Positions 26,292 to 34,710 of a stretch of DNA of 64,000 nucleotides are shown piece by piece (the stretch's first letter is position 1; each line of letters begins with the position of its first letter). The position numbers were made by a program, and so were the translations under genes. The DNA is from Lachnospiraceae bacterium 28-4 (GTDB taxonomy: Bacteria; Bacillota; Clostridia; Lachnospirales; Lachnospiraceae): the NCBI GenBank assembly GCA_000403275.2, contig KE159599.1, positions 1,134,137-1,198,136 on the forward strand. The letters run 5' to 3'. The notes beneath the pieces are model-generated. The model was not told the origin of the DNA. It was given only the letters and a program-made list of their open reading frames with translations, and made no database searches.

Positions 26292-28082
26292 TTAAATCAT
26301 ACGAAAATATTCCAATGCTCCTCTTATAGCGGCTTCTTTCTCTGGCGAACATTGCGGCTGTTTGACATTTTCAGATTTTGGCCTATTGTAATTCTCACGC
26401 TCAATAATCCCACATTTCTCCTTGACCTGTGCGATATATAAATTGCTAACCTTCAATCCCGTATGCTCCAACACATAATCCTTAATTTCTTCATAAGTGG
26501 CTTTGCTCTCTGCCACCGTCAAATCAAGCTCATTCATCTCTAATTCCACATTGATATGCTTCAACTTATTTGATTTAAGTTTGGAAAGCAAGGCGATACT
26601 TTCAACATGCACCGTCCCCCCAAACTGATCAACAGCCCTCGCCCGCTTCAACTCATACCCCCCGTCGCACAACACCCTGAGGTCTCTCGCCAGCGTCGCC
26701 GGATCGCAGCTCACATATACAATCCTTTCCGGCCGCATCTTCAGCATTGTTTCCAGGCACGCCTCGTCGCACCCCTTCCGCGGCGGGTCCACCACGATGA
26801 CATCCGCCCGGATTCCTTCCTTTTCATACTTCTCCGGCAGAATTTCTTCCGCTCTCCCCGTAAAAAACTCCGCATTTTCTATCCCATTATATGCCGCATT
26901 CTCCCTGGCATCCTCAATCGCCTGTGAAACTGCCTCAACACCATAAACTTTCTTTGCCTCCCCTGCAAGAAAAAGAGAAATCGTTCCGATCCCGCAATAC
27001 AGATCCCACACCGTTTCCCTGCCGGTCAGCCCTGCGTATTCCAATGCCAGGCTATAAAGCCTTTCCGTCTGCACCGGATTCACCTGATAAAAAGAAAGCG
27101 GCGATATATGAAAAACAATTCCCTGATCCGTGCGGGAAAAGTCTTTTATATTTCTCCTGTGGATAGTATCACATATCTTATCCTTTCCCCATATCGTATG
27201 CACCTCTTCGCCCATGATCACATTCGTTCTATCCCTATTGATGCATACTGACACGCTTGTCATTCCCTGTATTTTTATTAACTCTCCGATCAGTTCCTTC
27301 TGAAAAGGGAGAAATTCCCTCCCTTCCCCAGCCGCTGCCCGTTTCCCAAATTTCCCTTTTCTTCCAACCTTCCCCTTTTTCCCATCTTCTTCCCTGTAAT
27401 TTATCACCATGCATACCATAATTTCCCTGCTGGTAAACCCCTTGCGTATTAAAATATGCCTTACCAGCCCCGATCCCGTCTTTTCATCGTATGCCGGAAT
27501 ATGATATTTCCGCATATGGGCAAGAATAATTTCCAATATCTCCTGATTCTCCTCTGCACCCAGGGCGCAGTCCGTATTGGCAATAATATCATGTGTTCTG
27601 CCCGCATAAAAACCGGCGATTAAATTGCCCTCTTTATCCGTTCCCACCGGAAACTGCGCCTTATTCCGATAGCGGTATGCATTCTCCATTCCGATGACCG
27701 GCTCCGTCACCTGCTCCACAAGTTCTTCGGCAAAGCCTCCGATCCTCACCAGATCATTTTTTACTTTTTTCTCCTTATAGGCCAGCTGCGCCCGATAATC
27801 CATCGCCTGTATCTGGCAGCCTCCGCACTGCCTGTGGTATTTGCATACAGGCTCCACCCGCACATCCGACGGAACTACAATTTCTTCCAGCTTCGCATAG
27901 GCATACTTCTTTTTTGCCTTCATGACCTTGCATCGCACCACATCGCCAATTACGGCATCTTTTACAAAAAGGGTATAGCCGCCCGCTCTGCCTATACCCT
28001 CTCCGCCGTTTCCGATATCTTCAATTTTTACTGTAAAAACATCATTCTTCTTATAAAGAATGTCATTTTTTTCATGCCCCAT
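26292..28082 (-). CDS. rlmD: 23S rRNA (uracil-5-)-methyltransferase RlmD-type, with extra C-terminal domain
   Basis: A 596-aa SAM-dependent RNA m5U methyltransferase. It has a TRAM domain (FTVKIEDIGNGGEGIGRAGG), the iron-sulfur ligands in CKYHRQCGGCQIQ, then the catalytic fold: SFYQVNPVQTERLY, DLYCGIGTISLF (SAM), VVDPPRKGC and YVSCDPATLARDL with the nucleophilic cysteine. Two oddities: a very basic insert near residue 230 (KGKVGRKGKFGKR), and a ~90-residue C-terminal extension (MNELDLTVAESKATYEEIKD to ALEYFRMI) that is not part of the methyltransferase. Starts 2 bases after the yhaM stop, so one operon. Which uridine is modified cannot be told. Confidence 0.92.
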   Translation of the reverse strand: MGHEKNDILYKKNDVFTVKIEDIGNGGEGIGRAGGYTLFVKDAVIGDVVRCKVMKAKKKYAYAKLEEIVVPSDVRVEPVCKYHRQCGGCQIQAMDYRAQLAYKEKKVKNDLVRIGGFAEELVEQVTEPVIGMENAYRYRNKAQFPVGTDKEGNLIAGFYAGRTHDIIANTDCALGAEENQEILEIILAHMRKYHIPAYDEKTGSGLVRHILIRKGFTSREIMVCMVINYREEDGKKGKVGRKGKFGKRAAAGEGREFLPFQKELIGELIKIQGMTSVSVCINRDRTNVIMGEEVHTIWGKDKICDTIHRRNIKDFSRTDQGIVFHISPLSFYQVNPVQTERLYSLALEYAGLTGRETVWDLYCGIGTISLFLAGEAKKVYGVEAVSQAIEDARENAAYNGIENAEFFTGRAEEILPEKYEKEGIRADVIVVDPPRKGCDEACLETMLKMRPERIVYVSCDPATLARDLRVLCDGGYELKRARAVDQFGGTVHVESIALLSKLKSNKLKHINVELEMNELDLTVAESKATYEEIKDYVLEHTGLKVSNLYIAQVKEKCGIIERENYNRPKSENVKQPQCSPEKEAAIRGALEYFRMI

Positions 28083-28084
28083 CT

Positions 28085-29029
28085 CTATTCCATCCTCGTT
28101 GCCCTTAAATTAGATTCAAACAAACGGTTGAATCCCAGCCAGCCCGTTTCCTTTGCATGATTCAGGATTTCCGTAAAAGTCTGCATTTTAGCGTCCGTAT
28201 TGTCCGCAAAATTAAGCGCCATCGCCTCCATGATCGCCGGCTTTTTCGGGGAGCCGAATTCATATTCCCCATGATGGGCCAGGATGCAATGTTTCAATTC
28301 CCCGGCAAGTACGGTCGGAAACCCTTTGATCTCCCTGATCTTTTCCCCCACCATTTCCGTTCCCATCACAATATGGCCCAAAAGCTGGCCGTCATCCGTA
28401 TAATCGTTTTCGGGAAACAGAGACAACTCCTTTACCTTTCCGATATCATGGCAGATCGCCGCACTGATCAGCAAATCTTTTTTCAACAGCGGATACGCCT
28501 TGCAATAATATTCGCATAACTTCGTCACGCTCAACGTATGCTCCAGCAATCCGCCCACAAAACCATGATGTACCGTCTTCGCAGCCGAAGATTGTTTAAA
28601 TGTTTTGGCAAAATTTTCATCTTTTACAAAAAAAGCTTCCAGCAGCGCCCTCAAATACGGATTTTCCACTCCTTTTATGTAACCCAGCAGCTCTTCGTAC
28701 ATTTCCCCGATATCCTTCCCACTGACTGGAAGATAATCCGCAGGAACATATTCCCCTTCCTGGCATTTCCGTATACGTTTCACATTGACCTGAAGGGCAT
28801 TTTGAAAACATGTCACATCGCCGTACACTTCTATATAGTCCAGCGAATCAAACTCTCCGATCCCCGGATTATGGGGATCCCACACTTTTGCATCCAGCGT
28901 GCCTGTCTTATCCTGTAAGATCACATTATCATAAGCCTTCCCGTTCTTTGTTACCGCAGACTGCTTATGCTTGCATAAATAAATATCAAATATTCTGTCG
29001 CCTTCTTTATAGTCCTTAATATACTTCAT
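28085..29029 (-). CDS. yhaM: 3'-5' exoribonuclease YhaM
   Basis: A 314-aa nuclease with an N-terminal OB fold (DRIFDIYLCKHKQSAVTKNGK, LDAKVWDP) and a C-terminal HD domain with metal ligands in HHGFVGGLLEH, ICHDIGKVKEL and LAHHGEYEFGSP. YhaM trims RNA and DNA 3' ends in Firmicutes. The ATG at 29029 is 6 bases after the end of a dispersed repeat whose terminal GGAG serves as ribosome binding site. It overlaps functionally with the methyltransferase gene downstream (2-bp gap). Confidence 0.93.
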   Translation of the reverse strand: MKYIKDYKEGDRIFDIYLCKHKQSAVTKNGKAYDNVILQDKTGTLDAKVWDPHNPGIGEFDSLDYIEVYGDVTCFQNALQVNVKRIRKCQEGEYVPADYLPVSGKDIGEMYEELLGYIKGVENPYLRALLEAFFVKDENFAKTFKQSSAAKTVHHGFVGGLLEHTLSVTKLCEYYCKAYPLLKKDLLISAAICHDIGKVKELSLFPENDYTDDGQLLGHIVMGTEMVGEKIREIKGFPTVLAGELKHCILAHHGEYEFGSPKKPAIMEAMALNFADNTDAKMQTFTEILNHAKETGWLGFNRLFESNLRATRME

Positions 29030-29035
29030 CTTTTA

Positions 29036-29124
29036 CTCCATTTCTGCGCGGCTTTTTGCGCATATCAAGTTTGTGGATGCCGCGCAGACACAAACTTGGG
29101 ATTGAAAATTTTCAATTTTCAATC
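29036..29124 (-). repeat. Dispersed palindromic repeat, copy B
   Basis: The reference copy, 89 bp: CTCCATTTCTGCGCGGC, the arms CAAGTTTGTG (29066-29075) and CACAAACTTG (29089-29098), and a tail of nested TTGAAAATTTTCAA repeats to 29124. On the minus strand it ends in GAAATGGAG, 6 bases before the yhaM ATG. Confidence 0.85.
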
Positions 29125-29177
29125 TTTTATTCCCTTTCTTTGCCCGCCTTCATATCTTACCGGCAAAATCATTTCTG

Positions 29178-30536
29178 TCATTCCAAATTTCCCAATGTCA
29201 CATCCACTTCCATCCGCACATACTCTTCCGGCCCCTGACGCATCAGAACAATAGCCGCAGTCTCATTTGGCTGTCTCTCTGTCAAAGCATTTACCAAGTC
29301 CCCATAAGTGTGAATTTCCTTTTCCCTGATTCCCACAATCACATCGCCGCTCTGGATCCCGGCCTCCATAGCGGGCGAATCCATCTCTATTTCCGTAATA
29401 TAAGCTCCATACGGCACTCCGAGGCTCTCGTTTGCCTCCGGCGTCACATCAATTCCATGCGTTCCAAGATAAGCCTGTTTTCTGCCGTTGCTCATTCGCT
29501 CGATCACCCTCCGCAGTTCCGTAATCCCTATCGCCGATACAAGATTTTTCATATCGTCGCTGTTATGGGAGCCGTCAATGATGCCAAGCATCTGCCCTTT
29601 CAGATTAACCAGAATCCCCGACGCTTTCTGGCTTCCGTAAATATCCGTGGTGATCAGTTTATAATAAGAATCCGTCATATTTATGCTCATATTATTGGAG
29701 GTCACCATTCCATAGCAGACCGAATTCCCGTTTCCCAAAGGACTGCCGAGAGCAATCACTGGATTGCCGACGATCGCACTATTGCTGGAACTGGCTGTCA
29801 AATCCGCAGCCTTCACCAGTTCCGCAGTTCCTTTTGCCACTTCCTCCAGCTGAACGGAAATAACCGCCAGTTTTGTATTCACGTCTCTTTCCTGTATCTG
29901 CGCTTTCCCCTGTGTTCCATCGCAAAATGTTACCACGATGCTTTCCGCATCAATTACCTTCTCATAATTCACAAGAATCAATATTTCCTTCGGCAGTTTT
30001 GCCACAATCACTCCCGAAGTCTGCCCCTTACTTTCATACGGATTGTTAAACCAGTCCACATTCGACACGGAACCTGTCACTGTAACTACCGCCTTCCCTG
30101 CCTCCGCAGCAATCCCGGACAACGATCCGTACATCTTGGCATAGTCTTCCATATCTAATTGTATTCCGTTCAATATTTTCTCAATCTGCTCATCCTGGAT
30201 CACGGTCTCCGCCGGCGGCTCCGGTTCCGGCTCCATTTCCGAATCGTCCGCAATCATATCCTCCGGCAGAATCTCCTCCGTTTCTTCCGGGAACTCGATG
30301 GGTTCCGGCTCTTCCTCCGGATATAGCCAGTTACTGATCACCGGCTCCAGCAGAAGAAAGGTCAGACACGCCACCAGGGAAAAAACTACCGCCATTGCCG
30401 CCGTAATCAAAGTGCGTCTGAGCAGTTTCTTTTTATTAATCGGGCGCTGCCTGATCGTTTCCGTTATAAAATCCGAATCCTGTTTCTGTATTTTTATCTC
30501 CTGATCAATATCCTTTTTTTGCTTCCCACTATTCAT
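29178..30536 (-). CDS. HtrA/DegP-like protein with degenerate protease triad and PDZ domain
   Basis: A 452-aa membrane-anchored S1C-type protein. The start at 30536 is chosen because the frame upstream is unlike the family. A single membrane segment lies at ~45-68, followed by a Glu/Pro-rich linker, then a trypsin-like fold and a PDZ domain (YITEIEMDSPAMEAGIQSGDVIVGI). The fold is recognisable (TSGVIVA, GNPVIALGSPLG, GILVNLKGQMLGIIDG) but all three catalytic positions are replaced: the LTNYHVV histidine reads LVNYEKV, the DLAVL aspartate reads TKLAVI, and the GNSGGPL serine reads KASGIL. It is therefore expected to be a pseudoprotease, perhaps a binding or quality-control scaffold. Confidence 0.85.
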   Translation of the reverse strand: MNSGKQKKDIDQEIKIQKQDSDFITETIRQRPINKKKLLRRTLITAAMAVVFSLVACLTFLLLEPVISNWLYPEEEPEPIEFPEETEEILPEDMIADDSEMEPEPEPPAETVIQDEQIEKILNGIQLDMEDYAKMYGSLSGIAAEAGKAVVTVTGSVSNVDWFNNPYESKGQTSGVIVAKLPKEILILVNYEKVIDAESIVVTFCDGTQGKAQIQERDVNTKLAVISVQLEEVAKGTAELVKAADLTASSSNSAIVGNPVIALGSPLGNGNSVCYGMVTSNNMSINMTDSYYKLITTDIYGSQKASGILVNLKGQMLGIIDGSHNSDDMKNLVSAIGITELRRVIERMSNGRKQAYLGTHGIDVTPEANESLGVPYGAYITEIEMDSPAMEAGIQSGDVIVGIREKEIHTYGDLVNALTERQPNETAAIVLMRQGPEEYVRMEVDVTLGNLE

Positions 30537-30663
30537 AAAAACACCGGTCTTCCTTATATTTACAGGGTTTAAGTGAAGCGTATGCTTAGCTTTATTAGTA
30601 TAGCCTGTTTTACGGGGAATGTAAATGGCGATATAAAATATAATGCCAATAGCAAGTTCGGCA

Positions 30664-30801
30664 AAGGAATCCATTTCACGAATCCGACACGGGAAGCCAT
30701 TCCCACCCCGTTCCCTCCGCGGTTCCTTTCCTGCCGTTTCCCCCTGCCCGCCGTCCGCCGCTCCTTTTCCGCCCCTCCCAGCCGGGTAAAATGGATTCCT
30801 T
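30664..30801. repeat. C-rich element with 16-bp inverted ends
   Basis: AAGGAATCCATTTCAC (30664-30679) and GTAAAATGGATTCCTT (30786-30801) pair at 15 of 16 positions. They enclose ~106 bp of C-rich DNA with no ORF. The right end abuts the truncated EIIA gene. It resembles a small non-autonomous element or a long hairpin. Confidence 0.5.
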
Positions 30802-30821
30802 CACAAATTTAATAAAAATTC

Positions 30822-31190
30822 TTGACAAAAAGTACGGACGGATTTGCGGTCTATCCTGACTCTCCAAGGATTGTATCGCCGATCGACGGCACCGTTACGG
30901 TGGTATTTCCCTCCGGTCATGCCTATGGGATAGAAAATGACAAAGTGGAAATCATTGTCCATATAGGCATCGACACCATCCAACTCGGCGGCAAAGGCTT
31001 CCATAGTTTTGTAAAACAGGGAGACACCGTGAAAAAAGGGGATTTGCTTGCAGAAGTGGATTTTAAACATATAGAGGAAAAAGGGTATGATCCGACAACA
31101 GTTGTCATTATATCCAATGGGTTAGTTCCTGAATTGTTAAAATCGGACGTAATAGTTGAAGAGGGCGAAGATGTCGCCATTATAAAATAA
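30822..31190 (+). pseudogene. PTS glucose-type EIIA domain, 5'-truncated
   Basis: 122 codons from a weak TTG start encode most of a glucose-family EIIA phosphocarrier: ...DGFAVYPDSPRIVSPIDGTVTVVFPSG, the active-site histidine in IIVHIGIDTIQLGG, and GDTVKKGDLLAEVD. The first ~30 residues of the domain (the SPVKG...LSEVPDPVF strand) are missing and no ribosome binding site precedes the frame. Upstream lies a C-rich inverted-repeat element, downstream a 145-bp hairpin. It is probably a relic of a PTS permease or stand-alone IIA gene, though leaky expression cannot be excluded. Confidence 0.72.
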
Positions 31191-31216
31191 GCATGTGTTT
31201 CTTATGACAGAGAAAC

Positions 31217-31361
31217 GCAAACGAGGGGAAAAGGGGCTGGCAGGGGAGTGTTTTTTGCTGTTGCGTACAATCGGCTATTTCATTAGTGAAATCTGATTGG
31301 AAGCTCCAGCAAAAAACACCCCACTGCCAGCCCCTTTCCCCACCGCTTCAAACTCGTTTGC
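31217..31361. repeat. Very long imperfect hairpin (145 bp)
   Basis: Arms 31217-31260 and 31307-31361 pair almost throughout: GCAAACGAG with CTCGTTTGC, then a ~12-base bulge, then GGGGCTGGCAG with CTGCCAGCCCC and GTGTTTTTTGCTG with CAGCAAAAAACAC. The loop contains another stem ATTTCA/TGAAAT. No coding potential. It lies between the EIIA relic and mutS2 and accounts for the 384-bp gap; 31362-31574 shows only mutS2 leader sequence. Confidence 0.75.
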
Positions 31362-31574
31362 CTCCCTCCGCCATGGCACTTATCAAAATGGATTTCCGCG
31401 TCCCCCATCCAATCCTCCATAGTATTTTTTCCTCCCATATGCTATAATGAACCATACTGGCATAAGATCCTCTATATTCGGATCTGCATCAATGGTATCG
31501 ATGAAAGATTCCCACAACCTGCCATACCTATGTCACCCAATTACATTATGAATCATATATCAGGGAAAAATAAT

Positions 31575-33953
31575 ATGAACGAAAAAGTATTGCAAACCTT
31601 AGAATATAATAAAATCATTGACATGCTTACGGAAAAAGCCGATTCGGATCCGGGACGGAAATTGTGCCGGTATTTGAAGCCCTACAATGACATCAATGTC
31701 ATAAATGAAGCCCAGACACAGACTTCTGACGCGCTTTCCCGTCTGTTTAAAAAAGGATCTACCTCCTTCGGCGGCAATAAGGATCTTGGTTATGCGCTGA
31801 AATCCCTGGAGGTCGGGGGCGTTTTATCGGTTACGGAACTGCTCGGCATCGCCGGGCTTTTGGAAAATGTGAGCCGGATTAAGACTTATGGAAAGCGCGA
31901 ACGGGAAGAGGAAGAAAAGGACTCTCTGGATGATCTCTTCGAACTTCTGGAACCGCTGGCTCCGCTTTCCCAGGAGATCCGCCGCTGCATTTTATCGGAG
32001 GACGAGATCAGCGACGATGCCAGCCCTGCATTGAAGCATATCCGCCGGAGCATGAGGCTTGCCAATGAGAAAATCCATTCCCAGCTTACGGGCATGCTGG
32101 GAGGCTCCTGCCGCACCTATCTCCAGGACGCCGTCATTACCATGCGCAATGACCGGTATTGTATTCCCGTAAAAGCGGAGTACAAGAATCAGGTTCCCGG
32201 CATGATCCACGACCAGTCTTCCACCGGTTCCACCTTATTTATAGAACCGGCGGCCGTCGTTTCACTGAACAACCAGATCAAGGAGCTTGCCCTCAAGGAA
32301 CAGGAGGAAATCCGGCAAATACTGACCGGTCTGAGCGCACAGGCGGCCGGGTATATTGACGCAATTTCCCAAAACCAGGAAATTATGACAAAGCTGGATT
32401 TTATTTTTGCCAAGGCATCCCTTGCCATGGAGCAAAATGCTACCGCTCCTGTTTTCAATACTGACGGTTATGTCAATATACGGAAAGGCCGACATCCGCT
32501 TCTGGATAAAAAAAAGGCCGTCCCGATCGATGTTTATCTGGGCAAAGATTTTGATCTGCTCATCATCACCGGCCCCAATACCGGTGGTAAGACAGTTTCC
32601 TTAAAAACAGTCGGTCTGTTTTCCCTCATGGGGCAGTCCGGCCTCCATATTCCTGCCCTGGATCGATCCGAACTGTCGGTTTTTACGGAAGTATATGCGG
32701 ATATCGGCGACGAGCAAAGCATCGAACAAAGCCTCAGCACCTTTTCTTCCCATATGACGCGCATTGTCTCCATTCTGGAACATGCGGACGGCGGCTCCCT
32801 TTGCTTATTCGATGAACTCGGCGCGGGAACGGATCCCACCGAAGGCGCGGCCCTGGCGATTGCCGTTCTCGATTATCTGCACAAAAGAGGCATCCGCACC
32901 ATGGCGACCACCCACTATAGCGAGTTAAAAGTATATGCACTTTCCACTCCCCAGGTGGAAAATGCCTGTTGTGAATTTGACGTGGATACTTTGCAGCCCA
33001 CTTACCGACTTTTGATCGGTATTCCCGGTAAAAGCAACGCTTTTGCCATATCTTCCAAATTGGGACTGCCGGATCACATCATTCAATCGGCAAAAGCGCA
33101 GATCAATCAGGAAAATACCAGTTTTGAAGACCTGCTCGCCGACCTGGAACATAAGCGGATCACCATAGAAAACGAACGTCTGGAGATCGCATCCTATAAA
33201 AACGAGGTCAAACAGCTCAGGGAAAAACTCCGGCAAAAGGAAGATAAGATCCAGGAAACAAAAGACCGGATTTTAAAAGAAGCCAATGAAAAGGCAAGGG
33301 ATATCCTGCAGGAAGCAAAAGATGTGGCTGACGAAACCATACGGATTTTCCAAAAAGCCGGCCCCGGAGCTTCCATGAAAGATCTGGAAAAAACGAGAGA
33401 ACAGGTACGGGAAAAAATTTCGGATAAAAACAGCAAGCTTTCCTTAAAAGCCAAACAGCCCCCAAAAAAGCAGCTCTCTCCCAAACAGTTGAAACTGGGA
33501 GACAGCGTTAAGATCCTTTCCATGGGACTGAAGGGCACCGTAAGTTCCCTGCCGGACCACAAAGGGAACCTGTTCGTCCAATGCGGCATTATCCGTTCCC
33601 AGACCAATATTAACGATATCGTCCTCATCGACGACGAACCGGTGACAAAAACGTCATTTTCTGCCCGCTCCGGTACAGGCAGCATGAAAATGTCTAAATC
33701 CTACACTATTTCCCCCGAAATCAACCTCCTGGGAAAAACGGTGGACGAGGCCATTGCGGCACTGGATAAGTATTTGGATGATGCCTACCTCTCCCATCTT
33801 TCCACAGTTCGCATCGTACACGGCAAAGGAACCGGAGCGCTTCGGAAGGCAGTCCAGGGACATTTAAAGAAAGTTAAATATGTGCAATCTTTCCGGCAGG
33901 GGGAACACGGAGAAGGTGACGCAGGTGTCACTATTGCAACTTTTAAGTCCTGA
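31575..33953 (+). CDS. mutS2: MutS2 family ATPase/endonuclease
   Basis: 792 aa from ATG 31575 (MNEKVLQTLEYNKIIDML, the normal family start; the upstream ATG at 31530 adds 15 atypical residues). It has the MutS core and clamp regions, ATPase with Walker A TGPNTGGKTVSLKT, Walker B LCLFDELGAGTDPTEGAAL and the ATTHYSELK switch, a long charged coiled-coil (residues ~500-630), a KOW-like strand (LGDSVKILSMGLKGTV), and a C-terminal Smr domain (INLLGKTVDEAIAALDKYL, VRIVHGKGTGALR). MutS2 acts on branched DNA and on collided ribosomes rather than in mismatch repair. No damage is seen. Confidence 0.95.
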   Translation: MNEKVLQTLEYNKIIDMLTEKADSDPGRKLCRYLKPYNDINVINEAQTQTSDALSRLFKKGSTSFGGNKDLGYALKSLEVGGVLSVTELLGIAGLLENVSRIKTYGKREREEEEKDSLDDLFELLEPLAPLSQEIRRCILSEDEISDDASPALKHIRRSMRLANEKIHSQLTGMLGGSCRTYLQDAVITMRNDRYCIPVKAEYKNQVPGMIHDQSSTGSTLFIEPAAVVSLNNQIKELALKEQEEIRQILTGLSAQAAGYIDAISQNQEIMTKLDFIFAKASLAMEQNATAPVFNTDGYVNIRKGRHPLLDKKKAVPIDVYLGKDFDLLIITGPNTGGKTVSLKTVGLFSLMGQSGLHIPALDRSELSVFTEVYADIGDEQSIEQSLSTFSSHMTRIVSILEHADGGSLCLFDELGAGTDPTEGAALAIAVLDYLHKRGIRTMATTHYSELKVYALSTPQVENACCEFDVDTLQPTYRLLIGIPGKSNAFAISSKLGLPDHIIQSAKAQINQENTSFEDLLADLEHKRITIENERLEIASYKNEVKQLREKLRQKEDKIQETKDRILKEANEKARDILQEAKDVADETIRIFQKAGPGASMKDLEKTREQVREKISDKNSKLSLKAKQPPKKQLSPKQLKLGDSVKILSMGLKGTVSSLPDHKGNLFVQCGIIRSQTNINDIVLIDDEPVTKTSFSARSGTGSMKMSKSYTISPEINLLGKTVDEAIAALDKYLDDAYLSHLSTVRIVHGKGTGALRKAVQGHLKKVKYVQSFRQGEHGEGDAGVTIATFKS

Positions 33954-33990
33954 CAGAAGTTCGCACTCATTTGCAGACTAAGAGAAAGGC

Positions 33991-34710
33991 ATGGTTATTG
34001 ATATGGTGAACAAACAAAAAATATTGATCGTAGATGATGATAACAACATCGCAGAGTTAATTGCTTTGTATCTTACCAAAGAATGCTTTGAAACATTGAT
34101 TGTCAACGACGGAGAATCAGCCCTGACCGCCGTGGATTCCTTTGCCCCCAGCCTGATCCTTCTGGATCTGATGCTTCCGGGCATCGACGGTTACCAGGTC
34201 TGCCGGGAAGTCCGTGCCAAATCCGCAATTCCAATCATCATGCTTTCGGCAAAAGGAGAAATTTTCGATAAAGTCCTCGGACTGGAGCTTGGAGCCGACG
34301 ACTATATGGAAAAACCCTTTGATTCGAAAGAACTGGTAGCCAGGGTCAAAGCCGTTCTGCGGAGATATAAACCGTCTCCGGCTGCCTCCACGGCTTCTAA
34401 TGTAAAAAGCGTGGAATACCCGGACCTGATTATCAATCTCACCAACTATTCCGTAATTTATATGGGAAAAACAATAGATATGCCTCCAAAAGAACTAGAG
34501 CTTCTCTATTTTCTCGCTTCCTCTCCGAACCATGTATATAACAGGGAACAGCTTCTTGACCAGATATGGGGGTATGAATATATCGGGGATACGCGTACTG
34601 TGGACGTGCATATCAAACGTCTGAGAGAAAAAATCAAAGACCACGCCTCCTGGCGCATTAATACCGTCTGGGGGGTAGGCTATAAGTTTGAGGTAAAGGC
34701 AGGGGTATGA
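33991..34710 (+). CDS. OmpR-family response regulator
   Basis: 239 aa. Receiver domain: acidic pocket in ILIVDDDNN, phospho-acceptor aspartate in LILLDLMLPGIDGYQV, and the lysine in DYMEKPFDSKEL. C-terminal winged helix: PPKELELLYFLAS, YNREQLLDQIWGYEYIGDTRTVDVHIKRLREKI. An ATG at 34003 is a possible alternative start because the AAAGG site is only 2 bases from 33991. Overlaps the histidine kinase gene by 4 bases (ATGA), so the pair is translationally coupled. Stimulus unknown; regulators of this type often control cell-wall stress. Confidence 0.93.
   Translation: MVIDMVNKQKILIVDDDNNIAELIALYLTKECFETLIVNDGESALTAVDSFAPSLILLDLMLPGIDGYQVCREVRAKSAIPIIMLSAKGEIFDKVLGLELGADDYMEKPFDSKELVARVKAVLRRYKPSPAASTASNVKSVEYPDLIINLTNYSVIYMGKTIDMPPKELELLYFLASSPNHVYNREQLLDQIWGYEYIGDTRTVDVHIKRLREKIKDHASWRINTVWGVGYKFEVKAGV

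Noticed and set aside
30536..30674. Longer HtrA-like start at 30674
   Set aside because: The extra 46 residues are unlike the family and enter the C-rich repeat element.
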